Shown here piece by piece: positions 8,493-18,994 of a DNA stretch of 64,000 nucleotides (the stretch's first letter is position 1; every line of letters begins with the position of its first letter). Location of the stretch: the NCBI RefSeq assembly GCF_038561935.1, contig NZ_CP102770.1, positions 1,116,001 through 1,180,000 of the forward strand, written 5' to 3'. Source of the DNA: Myxococcus stipitatus. GTDB taxonomy: Bacteria > Myxococcota > Myxococcia > Myxococcales > Myxococcaceae. The notes beneath the pieces are model-generated. The model saw nothing but the letters and a program-made list of their open reading frames with translations, was not told the DNA's origin and made no database searches. Made by a program: the position numbers and the translations under genes.

Positions 8493-11400
8493 ATGCGAAA
8501 GTCCCCTCGCTTATGGTTGGCCGCGCTTGGCGCGGTGCTGTTGGTACAAATCGGTTGCTCGGATGACGACGGCAGGTGCGTTGGTGAGAAGTGTGACCCC
8601 CCTGTCACGGCGGCGTGTGGAAACAACGCGCTGGAGGAGGGGGAGCAGTGTGACGACGGCAACCAGGTGGGGGGGGACGGCTGCGAGGCGGACTGCTCGA
8701 CGACGCCCGTGCCGGAGAAGCCCGTCTGTGGCAACGGGAAGGTGGAGGACGTCGAGGTCTGTGACGACGGCAACACCGTGGACGGCGACGGCTGTCAGGC
8801 GGACTGCTCGCTGACGGTGACTCGCTGCGCGGCGGCGGAGGCGCCTCCCCTCGCGGATGGCGCGACGTGCGCGGTGACGAAGTCCGGCAATGGCGCGCGG
8901 CTCATCACCGGCCTGGTGCTGATGGAGAAGGAGACGCTCGCGGGCGGGCAGGTGCTCGTGAACGCGCAGGGCGTCATCACCTGTTCGTCGTGTGACTGCT
9001 CCACGGCCGAGGGCGCCGCCGAGGCCACCCACGTGTCGTGCCCGACGGGTGTCATCTCCCCGGGCCTCATCAACGCGCATGACCACGTCAACTACCGGTC
9101 GCCGCCGCTCGCCTCGTCGGATGAGCGCTACGAGCAGCGCCTGGATTGGCACCATGGCCTGCGCAACCACACGGAGCTCAACAACAGCAGCGCGGCGGGC
9201 GTGGATGCGGTGAGCTTCGCGGAGCTGCGCCACCTGATGGCGGGCACCACGTCCATCGCGGGCGCGGGGTCGGGCGGCTCCGCGGGTCTCCTGCGCAACC
9301 TGGACATCGTGCTGGTGAGCCGGCAGGAGGGCCCGGACCTGTGGCCCGTCGTCTCCAGCCTCTACCCGCTGGGCGACACGGAGACGGACACCTATGCGGA
9401 GGGCTGTGGCTATTCCTTCCTGCCGAGGACGTCGAGCCTGCCTCGCTACGCCGCGTACCTGCCGCACATCGCCGAGGGCATCAACAAGGAGGCCTTCAAC
9501 GAGTTCCGCTGTGTGTCGGCGGGCGCCAACGACGTGCTGATGGCGCGCACGGCGCTGGTGCAGGGCATCGCGCTGACGGCGCGGGAGATCGGGCTGATGG
9601 CGGACCGGGGCACGGGCCTCGTGTGGACGCCGCGCTCCAACATCGCGCTGTATGGCGACACGGCCATGCTGCCCGCGTTCAAGCGCATGGGCGTGAGCGT
9701 GGCGCTGAGCACGGAGTGGCTCCAGTCCGGCTCCATGAACATGCTGCGCGAGCTGAAGTGCGCGGACTCGCTCAACTCGACGTACTTCTTCCGGGCCTAC
9801 AGCGACCAGGAGCTCTGGCGCATGACGACGGCCAACGCGGCGGAGGCGCTGAACGCGCAGAGCCGCCTGGGCCGCATCGCCCCGGGGATGCTGGGGGACC
9901 TGGCGGTCTTCTCGCTGCGCACGTTCGCGAAGTCCCCGCACCGCGCGGTCATCACCGCCGAGCCGGCGGACGTCGTGCTGTCGATGCGCGGCGGCAAGGC
10001 GCTCTACGGTGACAGGACGCTGGTGGAGGCCCTCAAGGGAACCTCGGAGGCCTGCGACACCGTGGACGTGTGCGGCAAGCCCAAGTCGGCCTGCCTCCAG
10101 TCGGAGCTGGGCAAGGCGCTGGCGGCGCTGCAGGCGGCCAACGCCACCGCGTATCCGCTGTTCGCCTGTGGTGTCCCGGAAGGGGAGCCCGTGTGCTTGC
10201 CCCAGCGCATCGCGAACGAGCCGAAGTGGCCCGCGTCCGTGACGGGCTCCAATGTCTACTCGGGCGAGACCCGCGCGGATGACCGGGATGGCGACGGGCT
10301 CAAGGGCCGCGCCGACAACTGCCCGTTCGTCTTCAACCCCATCCGTCCCATGGATGGTGGCAAGCAGGCCGACTCGGATGGCGACGGCGTGGGCGACGCG
10401 TGCGACGTGTGCCCGCTGGCGGCGAACTCCACCTCGTGCACGCCGAAGGTCGTGGGCGATGACGACCACGACGGCATCCCGACGTGGCAGGACAACTGCC
10501 CGTTCACGGCCAACGCCGACCAGGCGGACCGGGACGGCGACGGCAAGGGCGATGTGTGCGACGCGTGCGACGTGGCGAACCCCGGCAACCTGGGCTGCCC
10601 CTCCACCATCCACGCGCTGAAGACGCCCGATGGCGACCGCCTGCCTCTGGAGGGCAAGGAGGTGGCGCTCACCGACGCCATCGTCACGGGCGTGGTGAAG
10701 GGCACGTCGACGAACGAGGGCTACTGGCTCCAGGTGCATCCGCTGCCGTCGGGGACGAGCGTGGAGCACTCGGGCATCTACGTGTACTCGCCCAAGGCGG
10801 ACCTGGCGGTGGGTGACCGGGTGGACATCACCACGGGCGTGCTGACCGTCTACAACGGCCTGCCGGAGTTGATCGACGTGAAGTACGCCAAGCGCAGCAG
10901 CAAGAACGCGCTGCCCGCGCCGGTGGTGGTCACCTCGGCGGATGTCCGCACGGGGGGGCCTCGGGCCGCGGCGCTGGAGGGGGTGCTGGTGGAGGTGCGC
11001 GACGTGGTCGTCAACACCGCCGTGGACCGGTTCGTCCAGTTCCTGGTCAACGAGAGCGGTGACGCGGGGCAGCCGTCGCTGATGGTGGACGACGCCGCGT
11101 ACTCGTATGACCCGCCGGTGGTGGGCACGCGCTACGGCTCGCTGCGCGGCGTGCTGACGTACAACTTCAGCGACTCCAAGGTCGTGCCCCGCAGCCTCGC
11201 GGACCTGGCGCCGCCGCTGCCGACGCTGACGGGCTTCGGGCCCGGCGGGTACGTCCGCATGGGCGGCACCAGCCCCGTCAGCACCTTCCCGCAGGCCCTG
11301 ACGCTGACGCTGTCGGGTCCGTACACGGAGGCGCTGGAGGTCTTCATCACCTCGAGCAACAGCAGTGCGCTGCGCGTGCCCAATGGAGTGGTGACGGTGC

Positions 11401-13022
11401 CCAAGGGCCAGAGCTCCGTGGAGGTGAAGGTGGAGCCCCTGGCGTCGGCGGCGAACGTGACGCTCACCGCGACGCTGCGAGCCACCTCGCTCCAGTCATC
11501 GTTCCGCGTGCTGGGCGCGGCGGAGGAGCCAGCGGTGGTCGGCGTGACGCCTTCCGACGTGACGGTGGTGCCGGGCGGCACCGTGTCCTTCACGGTGGAG
11601 TTGGACCGTCCGGCTCCCGCGAATGCCTCCGTGGCGTTGAGCGTGAATCCGACGACGGGCTTCGGCACGCTGACGCCCGCCAATGGCGTGCTGCCGGTGG
11701 CGCTGAACGCGACGCAGGCGTCGTTCTCGCTCACGGTTGACGAAGCGGCCGTGGGGCCCACGGGCACGGTGAGCGCGGGCATCGGCTCGAGCAGCGCCAC
11801 CGCCACGGTGACGCTGGACCTGACGGCGCCGAGGCTCGCGACGCTGACCCCGGACGCGCCGGTGACGGTGGGCTACGGGCAGACGCAGGAGTTCCGCGTG
11901 ACGATGTCCTCGGCGCCCACGGAGGATGTCTCCGTGACGCTGGCCGCCACGCCGGGCACGGGCGTCACCCACTTCGGCACGGTGCCGGCGACGGTGACGG
12001 TGCCCGCGGGGGCGACGGAGGCCACGTTCCTCTTCACCGCGGATGCGCTGGGTGACGGCACGGGCACGGTGTCCGCGTCGCTGCTCGGGGTGCGTCGGAG
12101 CACGGACGTCACGGTGACGCCGCCGCCGCCGAAGCTCGCGTCCATCTCTCCCGAGCGTCGGACGGTGTACTTCGGTGCGACCCAGGCCTTCACGATGACG
12201 CTGGACCGCAAGGCTCCCGCGGGCGGCGTGGTCATCGCGCTGGAGCTGGCTCCCGCCACGGGGCTGGGGACGCTGCCCACCGCGACGGTGACGGTGCCGG
12301 AAGGCGCGACGCAGGTGCAGGTCCAGTTCACCGCGGGGACCACGGCGAGCACGGGCACGCTGTCCGCGACGTATGCCGGCGTGACGAAGGTGGCGGAAAT
12401 CACCACCGAGGAGCGCCCGGCCACCGGCCACCTGGTCGTCAACGAGTTCGACTACGACCCGGTGGGCACGGACTCGTCCGTGCTCAGGGAGTTCGTGGAG
12501 ATCTACAACCCGACCAGCGCCCCCGTCTCCCTGTCGGGCGTGTACATCGTCCTCATCAACGGCAATGGCGCCCAGCCGACGAGCTACGACAAGTACGACC
12601 TGACCGACCTCCAGGTCCTGGAGCCGGGTGAGTACCTGGTGCTGGGCCACCCGAACGTGCTGGAGTCGATCGGGAACCAGACGGGCGTCAAGGTGGTGGA
12701 GCTGCCCGTCGGCAAGTCCATCCAGAACGGTGGCGCTCCGGTGGGGGATGCCATCGCCATCTACGACAGCGTCCAGAACATCCTGATGGACTCGGTCTCC
12801 TACACGGGGTCCGTCTCGAGCGCGACCATCCAGTGGGAGGGCGGGGCGCCGCGCGGGCCGTTCAACTTCGTGGAAGGACCTCGGAGCCCCACGGGTCTGG
12901 CGGACGCGAACGCGCAGGGCTCGCTGGGTCGCAAGGCGGACAGCTCGGACACGAACGACAACGTGGATGACTTCCGCTTCTCCCCCACGCTCACGCCGGG
13001 TCGGCAGAACATCCTGCCCTAG
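8493..13022 (+). CDS. Giant lipoprotein: DUF4215 repeats, amidohydrolase-like domain, TSP3 repeats and lamin-tail domain
   Basis: A 1509-residue protein with signal peptide and Cys22 lipobox. Two DUF4215 Cys-rich repeats (about 42-68 and 79-105; CxDGNxxxGDGCxxxC) are followed by a metal-dependent amidohydrolase-like domain (about 130-515) with the HxH motif His196-Asp-His198. Two positions that are normally metal ligands look altered: the usual VH is VQ (Gln357) and the usual GTD is STE (Glu408). Next come thrombospondin type 3-like Ca-binding repeats (DRDGDG and DSDGDGVGD, about 595-700), an OB-like segment, several beta-sandwich repeats of about 100 residues (about 930-1300) and a C-terminal lamin-tail domain (about 1310-1450). 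It is probably a surface or secreted protein. The start at 8493 has a GGGAG site 9 bases upstream. Enzymatic activity is doubtful. Confidence 0.87.
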   Translation: MRKSPRLWLAALGAVLLVQIGCSDDDGRCVGEKCDPPVTAACGNNALEEGEQCDDGNQVGGDGCEADCSTTPVPEKPVCGNGKVEDVEVCDDGNTVDGDGCQADCSLTVTRCAAAEAPPLADGATCAVTKSGNGARLITGLVLMEKETLAGGQVLVNAQGVITCSSCDCSTAEGAAEATHVSCPTGVISPGLINAHDHVNYRSPPLASSDERYEQRLDWHHGLRNHTELNNSSAAGVDAVSFAELRHLMAGTTSIAGAGSGGSAGLLRNLDIVLVSRQEGPDLWPVVSSLYPLGDTETDTYAEGCGYSFLPRTSSLPRYAAYLPHIAEGINKEAFNEFRCVSAGANDVLMARTALVQGIALTAREIGLMADRGTGLVWTPRSNIALYGDTAMLPAFKRMGVSVALSTEWLQSGSMNMLRELKCADSLNSTYFFRAYSDQELWRMTTANAAEALNAQSRLGRIAPGMLGDLAVFSLRTFAKSPHRAVITAEPADVVLSMRGGKALYGDRTLVEALKGTSEACDTVDVCGKPKSACLQSELGKALAALQAANATAYPLFACGVPEGEPVCLPQRIANEPKWPASVTGSNVYSGETRADDRDGDGLKGRADNCPFVFNPIRPMDGGKQADSDGDGVGDACDVCPLAANSTSCTPKVVGDDDHDGIPTWQDNCPFTANADQADRDGDGKGDVCDACDVANPGNLGCPSTIHALKTPDGDRLPLEGKEVALTDAIVTGVVKGTSTNEGYWLQVHPLPSGTSVEHSGIYVYSPKADLAVGDRVDITTGVLTVYNGLPELIDVKYAKRSSKNALPAPVVVTSADVRTGGPRAAALEGVLVEVRDVVVNTAVDRFVQFLVNESGDAGQPSLMVDDAAYSYDPPVVGTRYGSLRGVLTYNFSDSKVVPRSLADLAPPLPTLTGFGPGGYVRMGGTSPVSTFPQALTLTLSGPYTEALEVFITSSNSSALRVPNGVVTVPKGQSSVEVKVEPLASAANVTLTATLRATSLQSSFRVLGAAEEPAVVGVTPSDVTVVPGGTVSFTVELDRPAPANASVALSVNPTTGFGTLTPANGVLPVALNATQASFSLTVDEAAVGPTGTVSAGIGSSSATATVTLDLTAPRLATLTPDAPVTVGYGQTQEFRVTMSSAPTEDVSVTLAATPGTGVTHFGTVPATVTVPAGATEATFLFTADALGDGTGTVSASLLGVRRSTDVTVTPPPPKLASISPERRTVYFGATQAFTMTLDRKAPAGGVVIALELAPATGLGTLPTATVTVPEGATQVQVQFTAGTTASTGTLSATYAGVTKVAEITTEERPATGHLVVNEFDYDPVGTDSSVLREFVEIYNPTSAPVSLSGVYIVLINGNGAQPTSYDKYDLTDLQVLEPGEYLVLGHPNVLESIGNQTGVKVVELPVGKSIQNGGAPVGDAIAIYDSVQNILMDSVSYTGSVSSATIQWEGGAPRGPFNFVEGPRSPTGLADANAQGSLGRKADSSDTNDNVDDFRFSPTLTPGRQNILP

Positions 13023-13067
13023 TGAGACCCACGGGGCCTCGCGCTCCGTGACAGCGGAGGTCCAGGC

Positions 13068-13101
13068 TCGGGCGGCTCTCTCGATGAAGAGGGCCGCCCG
13101 A
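13068..13101. terminator. Bidirectional hairpin terminator
   Basis: TCGGGCGGC (13068-13076) pairs with GCCGCCCGA (13093-13101), and additional CTC/GAG pairing is possible inside. It lies between two convergent genes (stops at 13022 and 13127), so it can serve both. Confidence 0.7.
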
Positions 13102-13126
13102 AGTCTTTCGAGGCGTCAGGCGCGCC

Positions 13127-14386
13127 TCACGCCAGCAGCGTCACCTTGACGATTTCCGGCCCGGTGCCGACGCGAAGGGGCGGGCCCCAGAAGCCGGTCC
13201 CCTGGCTGACGTAGATGTGCTGGCCGTTCTCCTCGTAGTGCCCCGCCTTGTGTTCCCACATGGCGGAGACCACGAGCGTGAAGGGGAAGAACTGTCCGGC
13301 GTGCGTGTGCCCGGACAGCTGCAACCCCATGCCCGCCCGCGCCGCCACGCGCCAGTTGGCGGGCTGGTGCGCGAGCAGCACCGCGGCCCGGTCCGGCTGT
13401 CGGCCGAGCACGGCCGCCTCCAGGTCATAGCCACGGCCAGGGCCCATGTCCTTCGCCGCCCAGTCGTCCACGCCCACCAGGTCGAACGAGGCCGCCGAGT
13501 CACCCACGCGCACGTGCCGGTTGCGCAGCACCTGCACGCCCATGCCCTCCAGCGCCTCCGCCCACGTGTTCGCGTTCCAGTAGTACTCGTGGTTGCCGGT
13601 GACGAAGTACGTCCCGTCCCGGGTGCGGAGCTCCCGCAGCGCGGCCACCGAGGGCCCCAGCGTCGGCACATTTCCATCCACGAGGTCCCCGGTGATGGCC
13701 ACCAGGTCCGGGTGCAGCGCGTTGCAGCGCGCCACCAGCTCGTCCATGAAGCGGCGCTGGATGAGCGGCCCCACGTGGATGTCGCTCAGGTGGACGAGCG
13801 TGTAGCCATCCAGCTCCCGAGGCAGCCCCGGAAGCCGCACCGCCACCTCATTCACCACGGGAGGATGGAACGCGTTCCAGGCCCCGTAACCCGACAGTCC
13901 TCCCGCGGCGAGCGCCGCGCCTCCCGCCGAGACACGCGCCAGGAAGCGCCGCCGCTCCACGTTCACCGCGGGCACCTCGGCGGGCGCCGCGAGCACGGCG
14001 ACAGCGGGCGCCGTCCCCGCGCCACTCGCGGCCACCACACCGGGCTCCGCGGAGACGAGCGCGGCCTTCGCCCGGCGCACGAGCCGCGTCGCCAGTCGAG
14101 CGCCGCCGATGAGCCACAAGGCGAAGAGCAGATAGAGCGAGAGGCCCATCCACATCCACACGGCGGTGGCCACCTTGAAGGTGAAGTCCAACGGCAGCAC
14201 GCGCGTCAGGGTGAAGGACAACAGCAGCAGGGTGCACAGCACCGCCATCACGCCCATTCCCACAAGGCGCCACATGCGGTTCTCCGAGGTGTCCGAGAAC
14301 AGGCGCCGGTACAGGTAGATGTGGACTCCCACGATGGGCCCACTCGTGAGGAGCACGAAGATGACGAAACGCACCCATGAGTTCAT
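13127..14386 (-). CDS. Membrane-anchored metallophosphoesterase
   Basis: A 419-residue protein with about four transmembrane segments in the first 110 residues (FVIFVLLTSGPIVGVHIYLY is one), an Ala-rich linker, a basic/hydrophobic segment around ERRRFLARVSAGGAALAAGG that resembles a twin-arginine-like or anchor region but lies internally, and a calcineurin-like phosphoesterase domain (about 195-415). Metal ligands are visible in order: SDIHVG, GDLVDG, GNHEYY, AHQP and SGHTHAGQ. The domain order resembles the YkuE/YaeI-type phosphoesterases. The catalytic domain is probably on the periplasmic side. The start at 14386 is supported by GGGGTGG immediately upstream; longer in-frame extensions have no SD. 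The natural substrate is unknown. Confidence 0.88.
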   Translation of the reverse strand: MNSWVRFVIFVLLTSGPIVGVHIYLYRRLFSDTSENRMWRLVGMGVMAVLCTLLLLSFTLTRVLPLDFTFKVATAVWMWMGLSLYLLFALWLIGGARLATRLVRRAKAALVSAEPGVVAASGAGTAPAVAVLAAPAEVPAVNVERRRFLARVSAGGAALAAGGLSGYGAWNAFHPPVVNEVAVRLPGLPRELDGYTLVHLSDIHVGPLIQRRFMDELVARCNALHPDLVAITGDLVDGNVPTLGPSVAALRELRTRDGTYFVTGNHEYYWNANTWAEALEGMGVQVLRNRHVRVGDSAASFDLVGVDDWAAKDMGPGRGYDLEAAVLGRQPDRAAVLLAHQPANWRVAARAGMGLQLSGHTHAGQFFPFTLVVSAMWEHKAGHYEENGQHIYVSQGTGFWGPPLRVGTGPEIVKVTLLA

Positions 14387-14596
14387 GTCCACCCCATCCT
14401 TGCCGACCGCCGCCGCGTCGCAATGGCTTCCGCGTGAAGAAACGTGAACCCCTCTGGCGGATGGCGGTGGCTCGGGCTCTCGTGGCGGGGTCCTTCTCTC
14501 GCGGCGGCCTCTCGGGGCGACGCTCCGCGCCCCCAGGCTTCTCATTCGCCGGGGAGACGAGTATGGACGGCCGCTTTCTCGTGCTGGAGGCAAGTG

Positions 14597-17500
14597 ATGC
14601 GGAAGGACAACGTGATGGCGAGGCCGGGCTTCGCACAGGTCTTGGTGCTGAGCGCCTGGCTCGCCCTGGGGTGTGAAGGCACCTCGAGCTCCGCGGAACC
14701 GTCTCTCGCTTCGGCCACGCGCTCACAGGCCCTCGCGTCCGCGACGTCGAAGGTCGCCGCGGGCGCGCAGCACTCGCTCTATGTCACGCAGGCCGGCACC
14801 GTGTGGGCGTGGGGTGGCAATGGCTCCGGCCAGCTGGGCATCGGAAGCGTGTCCTTCCAGCGCGTCGTCGCCCGGCAGGTGCCGGGGCTGACGGACGTCA
14901 CGAGCATCGCCGCGGGAGATGCCCACTCGCTCGCGCTGCGCGCGGACCGCACGGTGTGGACGTGGGGAGGCAACAACGCGGGCCAGGTGGGGGACGGCAC
15001 CAACGTCGACCGCCCCACGCCGCGGCAGGTGCCGGGGCTCTTCGACGTCATCGCCGTCGCGGCGGGTGAGTTCCATTCGCTGGCGCTGCGCGCCGATGGC
15101 ACCGTGTGGGCCTGGGGCAGCAACTTCTATGGCCAGCTCGGACGGGGCCACTCGCAGCCGGGCCCCTCTCCCGCGCAGGTCGTGGGGCTGACGGGCGTGG
15201 TGGCGCTCGCGGCGGGCTTCGACTTCTCGCTCGCCGTGCGCTCGGACGGCACCGTGTGGGCCTGGGGCGCCAACGGCTCCGGACAGCTGGGGGATGGGAC
15301 CTACATCCAGCGTCTGGCACCCACGCAGGTGTCCCAGCTCCAGGGCGTCTCCGCCGTGACGGCGGGCCTCTATCACGCGCTCGCGCTGCGCACGGATGGG
15401 ACGGTGTGGGCGTGGGGCTCCAACTCCTCCGGGCAGATGGGCGATGGGACGTGGACGGACCGCCCTACGCCGGTGCAGGTCACCTCCCTCGCGCGAGCGA
15501 AGGCCGTGGCCGCGCAGGACGCGGGCTCGCTGGTGTTGCTCGATGACGGCGGGGTGTTCGCGTGGGGGCTCAACTCGCAGGGACAGCTGGGGACTGGCAC
15601 CACCACGGACAGCCCGCTCCCCGTGCGCGTGAAGGGGCTGGGCGCGGTGACGTCGTTGGCGGCGGGGACGCAGCACGCGGTGGCGCTGCGCGCCGATGGC
15701 ACGCTGTGGACATGGGGCAACGGCGCCACGGGCCAGCTGGGCCACGGCAGCTCCGAGCGCCTGCTCTCGCCGGAGGTCGTCACGCGCTTGTCGAACGTGG
15801 CCTCGGTCGCGTCGGGCAGCTTCCACTCGGTGGCCTCGCTGTCGGATGGCTCGGTGTGGACCTGGGGGCGCAACACCAACGGCCAGCTGGGTGATGGCAC
15901 CACGACCGAGCGCCACCTGCCCGTCCGCGTGCCGGGCCTCTCCGACGTGGTCTCCGTGAGCGCGTCGGGACATCACTCGTTCGCGCTGCGCGCGGATGGG
16001 ACGGTGTGGGGCTGGGGCCGCAACGCGCAGGGACAGCTGGGGGACGGGACGACGAAGGACCGCGCCTCGCCCGTGCTCGTGGCAGGCTTGAGCAGCGTGA
16101 AGGCGCTGGCCGCGGGCGGCAGCCACATGGTGGCGCTGCGCACCGATGGCACCGTGTGGACGTGGGGCTACAACGGCACGGGGCAGCTCGGGGATGGCAC
16201 CACGACCGACCGCCGCGCGCCGGTGCAGGTATCCGGCCTGTCGGGGGTGGTGTCCGTGGCCGCGGGCGCCTACTTCTCGCTGGCCCTGCGCTCGGACGGC
16301 ACCGTGTGGGCGTGGGGCGACGGCTTCGAGGGACAGCTGGGCGATGGCGCGGGTGTCCAGCGCGCGTCGCCGGTCCAGGTGACGGGGCTGACGCGGGTGA
16401 TGAAGCTGGCCGCGGGCGCCGCGCATGGCCTGGCCGTGCGGGACGACGGCACCGTGTGGGCGTGGGGGGACAACACCGAAGGACAGATTGGAGACGGCTC
16501 GTGGTCCGACCGGTTCCGCGCCGTGCAGGTCTACGGCGTGACGGGCGTGTCCTCCGTCGTCGGTGGGCTGTACCACTCCATGGCCCTGGCGCAGGACGGG
16601 ACGCTGCGTGTCTGGGGTGGCAACGCGTATGGCCAGTTCGGTGATGGCGGTGTCGCGCCGCGCGTCGTCGCGGGCGCGGTGCCCGGCCTCTCCGGCATCA
16701 AGCGGCTGGGCGCCAGCTACCTGCATGTGCTCGCCGTGCGCGAGGACGGCACGCTGCTGTCGTGGGGCTACAACCGCTTCGGGCAGCTCGGCCTGGGCGC
16801 GGCGGGCTGGAGCTCGCTGCCGATGCAGGTGCGGGGACTGGGGCAGGGGCGCAGGCTCTCCGCGGGACGTGCGCACTCGCTGCTCGTGCGCGCGGATGGC
16901 ACCGTGCTCGCGTGGGGACAGAACACCTCCGGTCAGCTCGGGGATGGCTCGACGACCCATCGCACGGCGCCGGTGCGCGCGCGCGACCTCCCGTGCGCAC
17001 GCGCGGCGTCGGCGGGCAGGCGGCACTCGCTGGTGCTCGCGTGTGATGGCACCGTGTGGGCATGGGGAGGAAACGACAAGGGACAGCTGGGCGATGGCGG
17101 CGTCACGTCGCGCGCGTACCCCGCGAAGGTGGAGGGACTGTGGGGCGTGGTGGCCGTGCTCGCGGGAGGAGACTCCTCGATGGTGCTGCGCGCGGACGGC
17201 ACGGTGTGGACGTGGGGCGCGAATGACAGCGGCCAGCTCGGTGACGGCACGCTGGGAGACCGCGCCTCGCCCCTGGAGGTGAAGGGCTTGTCCGGCATCG
17301 CCACCGGCGTGATGGGCGAGTCCCACGCGCTCGTCGTGGGCCAGGACGGCACCGTGTGGGCCTGGGGCGCGAATGGCCGAGGCCAGCTGGGCGATGGCAC
17401 CACCACCTCCAGCGCGTCGCCCGTGCGGGTGGCGGGACTGTCCGCCGCGATGAGCGTCAGCGTCGGACAGGCGTACTCCCTCGCGGTGCTCCCCGACGGC

Positions 17501-18952
17501 ACGGTGTGGAGCTGGGGCGCGAATGACAGCGGACAGCTGGGGGATGGCACCAACGTGGCGCGCACCACGCCCAAGCCCGTGCAGGACCTGTCCGAGGTCA
17601 AGGCGGTGACCGCGGGCGCGCACCACGTCGTGGCGGTGCGCCATGACGGGACGGTGTGGGGCTGGGGCGCCAATGCCTTCGGCCAGGTGGGGGATGGCTC
17701 GCACTTCTGGCGCTTCCGTCCCGTGCGCGTGGAGGGACTCGCCAACGCGGTGGAGACGTCGGCGGGCGAGCAGCACTCGCTGGCGCTGCTGGGGGACGAG
17801 CGCGCGCTGTCCTGGGGCAGCCATGAGTACGGCCAGCTCGGGGACGCGGAGTCGGGGCCGAGCCTGGAGCCCGTGGGCGTGAAGCTGCCGAGTTCGAAGA
17901 TGTGGGTGCCCGTCGTCTCCGTGAGCGCGTGGCATCAGCACGCGACGGCGCTGCTCTCGGACGGCACGGTGCAGACGTGGGGCGACAACGCGGACGGGCA
18001 GCTCGGAGATGGCACCACGGAGAGCCGGGCGACGCCCATCACCGTGGCGGGCCTGGGGTCGATGGTGGCCGTGGCTCCGGCGGCGCGCCACACGCTGGCG
18101 CTGCGCGCCGATGGCACCGTGTGGGCTTGGGGCGACAACACCTTCGGGCAACTGGGTGACGGCTCCAACACGCGGCGCACGCTGCCGGTCCAGGTGGTGG
18201 GGCTGGAGAAGGTGACGGCCATCGCCGCGGGCAGCTACCACTCGCTCGCGGTGCGCGAGGACGGCACGGTATGGGCCTGGGGCTACAACGTCTTCGGCCA
18301 GCTGGGCGACGGGACGATGGACGCGCGCGCCGTGCCCACGCGCATGCTGGAGCTGGAGGGCGCGGTGGCGGTGGCCGGTGGCGAGTACCACTCGCTGGTG
18401 TTGCGCTTCGACGGGTCGCTGTGGGCCTGCGGCAACAACGCCCACGGCCAGCTGGGCGAGGGCACCTTCACCAACCGCTTGTCACCCTTCCCGGTGGTGC
18501 AGCTGGACCAGGTGCGGACGGTGCGCGCGGGCGGCTACCACTCCGTCGCGCTGCGCGAGGACGGCACCGTCTGGACGTGGGGCCACAACGGCCAGGGCCA
18601 GCTGGGCGATGGGACGGTGACGACGCGGCGGGTGCCCGCGCCGGTGCCCGGACTGACGGGGGTCGCGTCCGTGGGCGCCGGGACGTCGCACACCTTCGCG
18701 GTGGGCTCGGAGACCTGGGCGTGGGGGCGCAACTCGCACGGGCAGCTCGGCACGGGGGACAGCTCCGACCGGCTGGAGCCCACCGTGGTGAAGGGGCTGC
18801 ACGGCGTGACGAGCGTGCTGGCGGGTGGGGACTTCTCGGTGGCCCAGGGCGCGGATGGCAGCGCGATGAGCTGGGGCACCAACGTCCACGGCACCCTGGG
18901 CATCGGCCTCCCGGGGCAGCGCACCGTGCCGGGGGCCGTGACGCTGCCCTGA
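14597..18952 (+). CDS. RCC1-repeat lipoprotein with 28 repeats
   Basis: A 1451-residue protein with a signal peptide and lipobox ending LALGC (Cys26). Almost the whole chain is RCC1 (regulator of chromosome condensation) repeats of about 50 residues, each with a pattern like DGTVWAWGxNxxGQLGDGT followed by a VxGLxxVxxVAAGxxHSLAL strand. I count 28 copies; copies 6, 13, 21, 25, 27 and 28 depart most from consensus, for example SLWACG in copy 25 and ERALSWG in copy 21. RCC1 propellers have seven blades, so 28 copies would make four propellers. Such proteins act as binding scaffolds; the ligand is unknown. GGAGG at 14586-14590 fixes the start at 14597. Near-identical DNA repeats make it prone to recombination and assembly errors. 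Confidence 0.9.
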   Translation: MRKDNVMARPGFAQVLVLSAWLALGCEGTSSSAEPSLASATRSQALASATSKVAAGAQHSLYVTQAGTVWAWGGNGSGQLGIGSVSFQRVVARQVPGLTDVTSIAAGDAHSLALRADRTVWTWGGNNAGQVGDGTNVDRPTPRQVPGLFDVIAVAAGEFHSLALRADGTVWAWGSNFYGQLGRGHSQPGPSPAQVVGLTGVVALAAGFDFSLAVRSDGTVWAWGANGSGQLGDGTYIQRLAPTQVSQLQGVSAVTAGLYHALALRTDGTVWAWGSNSSGQMGDGTWTDRPTPVQVTSLARAKAVAAQDAGSLVLLDDGGVFAWGLNSQGQLGTGTTTDSPLPVRVKGLGAVTSLAAGTQHAVALRADGTLWTWGNGATGQLGHGSSERLLSPEVVTRLSNVASVASGSFHSVASLSDGSVWTWGRNTNGQLGDGTTTERHLPVRVPGLSDVVSVSASGHHSFALRADGTVWGWGRNAQGQLGDGTTKDRASPVLVAGLSSVKALAAGGSHMVALRTDGTVWTWGYNGTGQLGDGTTTDRRAPVQVSGLSGVVSVAAGAYFSLALRSDGTVWAWGDGFEGQLGDGAGVQRASPVQVTGLTRVMKLAAGAAHGLAVRDDGTVWAWGDNTEGQIGDGSWSDRFRAVQVYGVTGVSSVVGGLYHSMALAQDGTLRVWGGNAYGQFGDGGVAPRVVAGAVPGLSGIKRLGASYLHVLAVREDGTLLSWGYNRFGQLGLGAAGWSSLPMQVRGLGQGRRLSAGRAHSLLVRADGTVLAWGQNTSGQLGDGSTTHRTAPVRARDLPCARAASAGRRHSLVLACDGTVWAWGGNDKGQLGDGGVTSRAYPAKVEGLWGVVAVLAGGDSSMVLRADGTVWTWGANDSGQLGDGTLGDRASPLEVKGLSGIATGVMGESHALVVGQDGTVWAWGANGRGQLGDGTTTSSASPVRVAGLSAAMSVSVGQAYSLAVLPDGTVWSWGANDSGQLGDGTNVARTTPKPVQDLSEVKAVTAGAHHVVAVRHDGTVWGWGANAFGQVGDGSHFWRFRPVRVEGLANAVETSAGEQHSLALLGDERALSWGSHEYGQLGDAESGPSLEPVGVKLPSSKMWVPVVSVSAWHQHATALLSDGTVQTWGDNADGQLGDGTTESRATPITVAGLGSMVAVAPAARHTLALRADGTVWAWGDNTFGQLGDGSNTRRTLPVQVVGLEKVTAIAAGSYHSLAVREDGTVWAWGYNVFGQLGDGTMDARAVPTRMLELEGAVAVAGGEYHSLVLRFDGSLWACGNNAHGQLGEGTFTNRLSPFPVVQLDQVRTVRAGGYHSVALREDGTVWTWGHNGQGQLGDGTVTTRRVPAPVPGLTGVASVGAGTSHTFAVGSETWAWGRNSHGQLGTGDSSDRLEPTVVKGLHGVTSVLAGGDFSVAQGADGSAMSWGTNVHGTLGIGLPGQRTVPGAVTLP
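14765..18930 (+). repeat. Tandem repeat array of about 150 bp units encoding the RCC1 blades
   Basis: Twenty-eight copies of a unit of roughly 145-160 bp. The best-conserved core, GGCACCGTGTGGGCNTGGGG, recurs nearly unchanged in many copies. The array is coding throughout. Confidence 0.85.
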
Positions 18953-18958
18953 AGAAGA

Positions 18959-18983
18959 GGCCCGGGGCGTGACGCTCCGGGCC
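18959..18983. terminator. Hairpin terminator between convergent genes
   Basis: GGCCCGG (18959-18965), an 11-base loop and CCGGGCC (18977-18983) form a strong stem 6 bases after the RCC1 stop and before the leftward gene ending at 18995. Confidence 0.65.
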
Positions 18984-18994
18984 CTCCGCCGCGA

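Noticed and set aside
8511-10769. Long antisense open frame in the DUF4215/amidohydrolase gene
   Set aside because: Arg/His-rich low-complexity product; the forward frame has coherent domains.
14723-18445. 1240-codon open frame antisense to the RCC1 gene
   Set aside because: It arises from the repeated codons of the RCC1 array; the product is His/Arg/Pro-rich with no known fold, whereas the forward frame encodes regular RCC1 repeats and a lipobox.
14765-18930. Regular repeats that could suggest a CRISPR or satellite array
   Set aside because: Unit length is about 150 bp, the units are in one reading frame and encode RCC1 blades; there are no unique spacers of CRISPR size.
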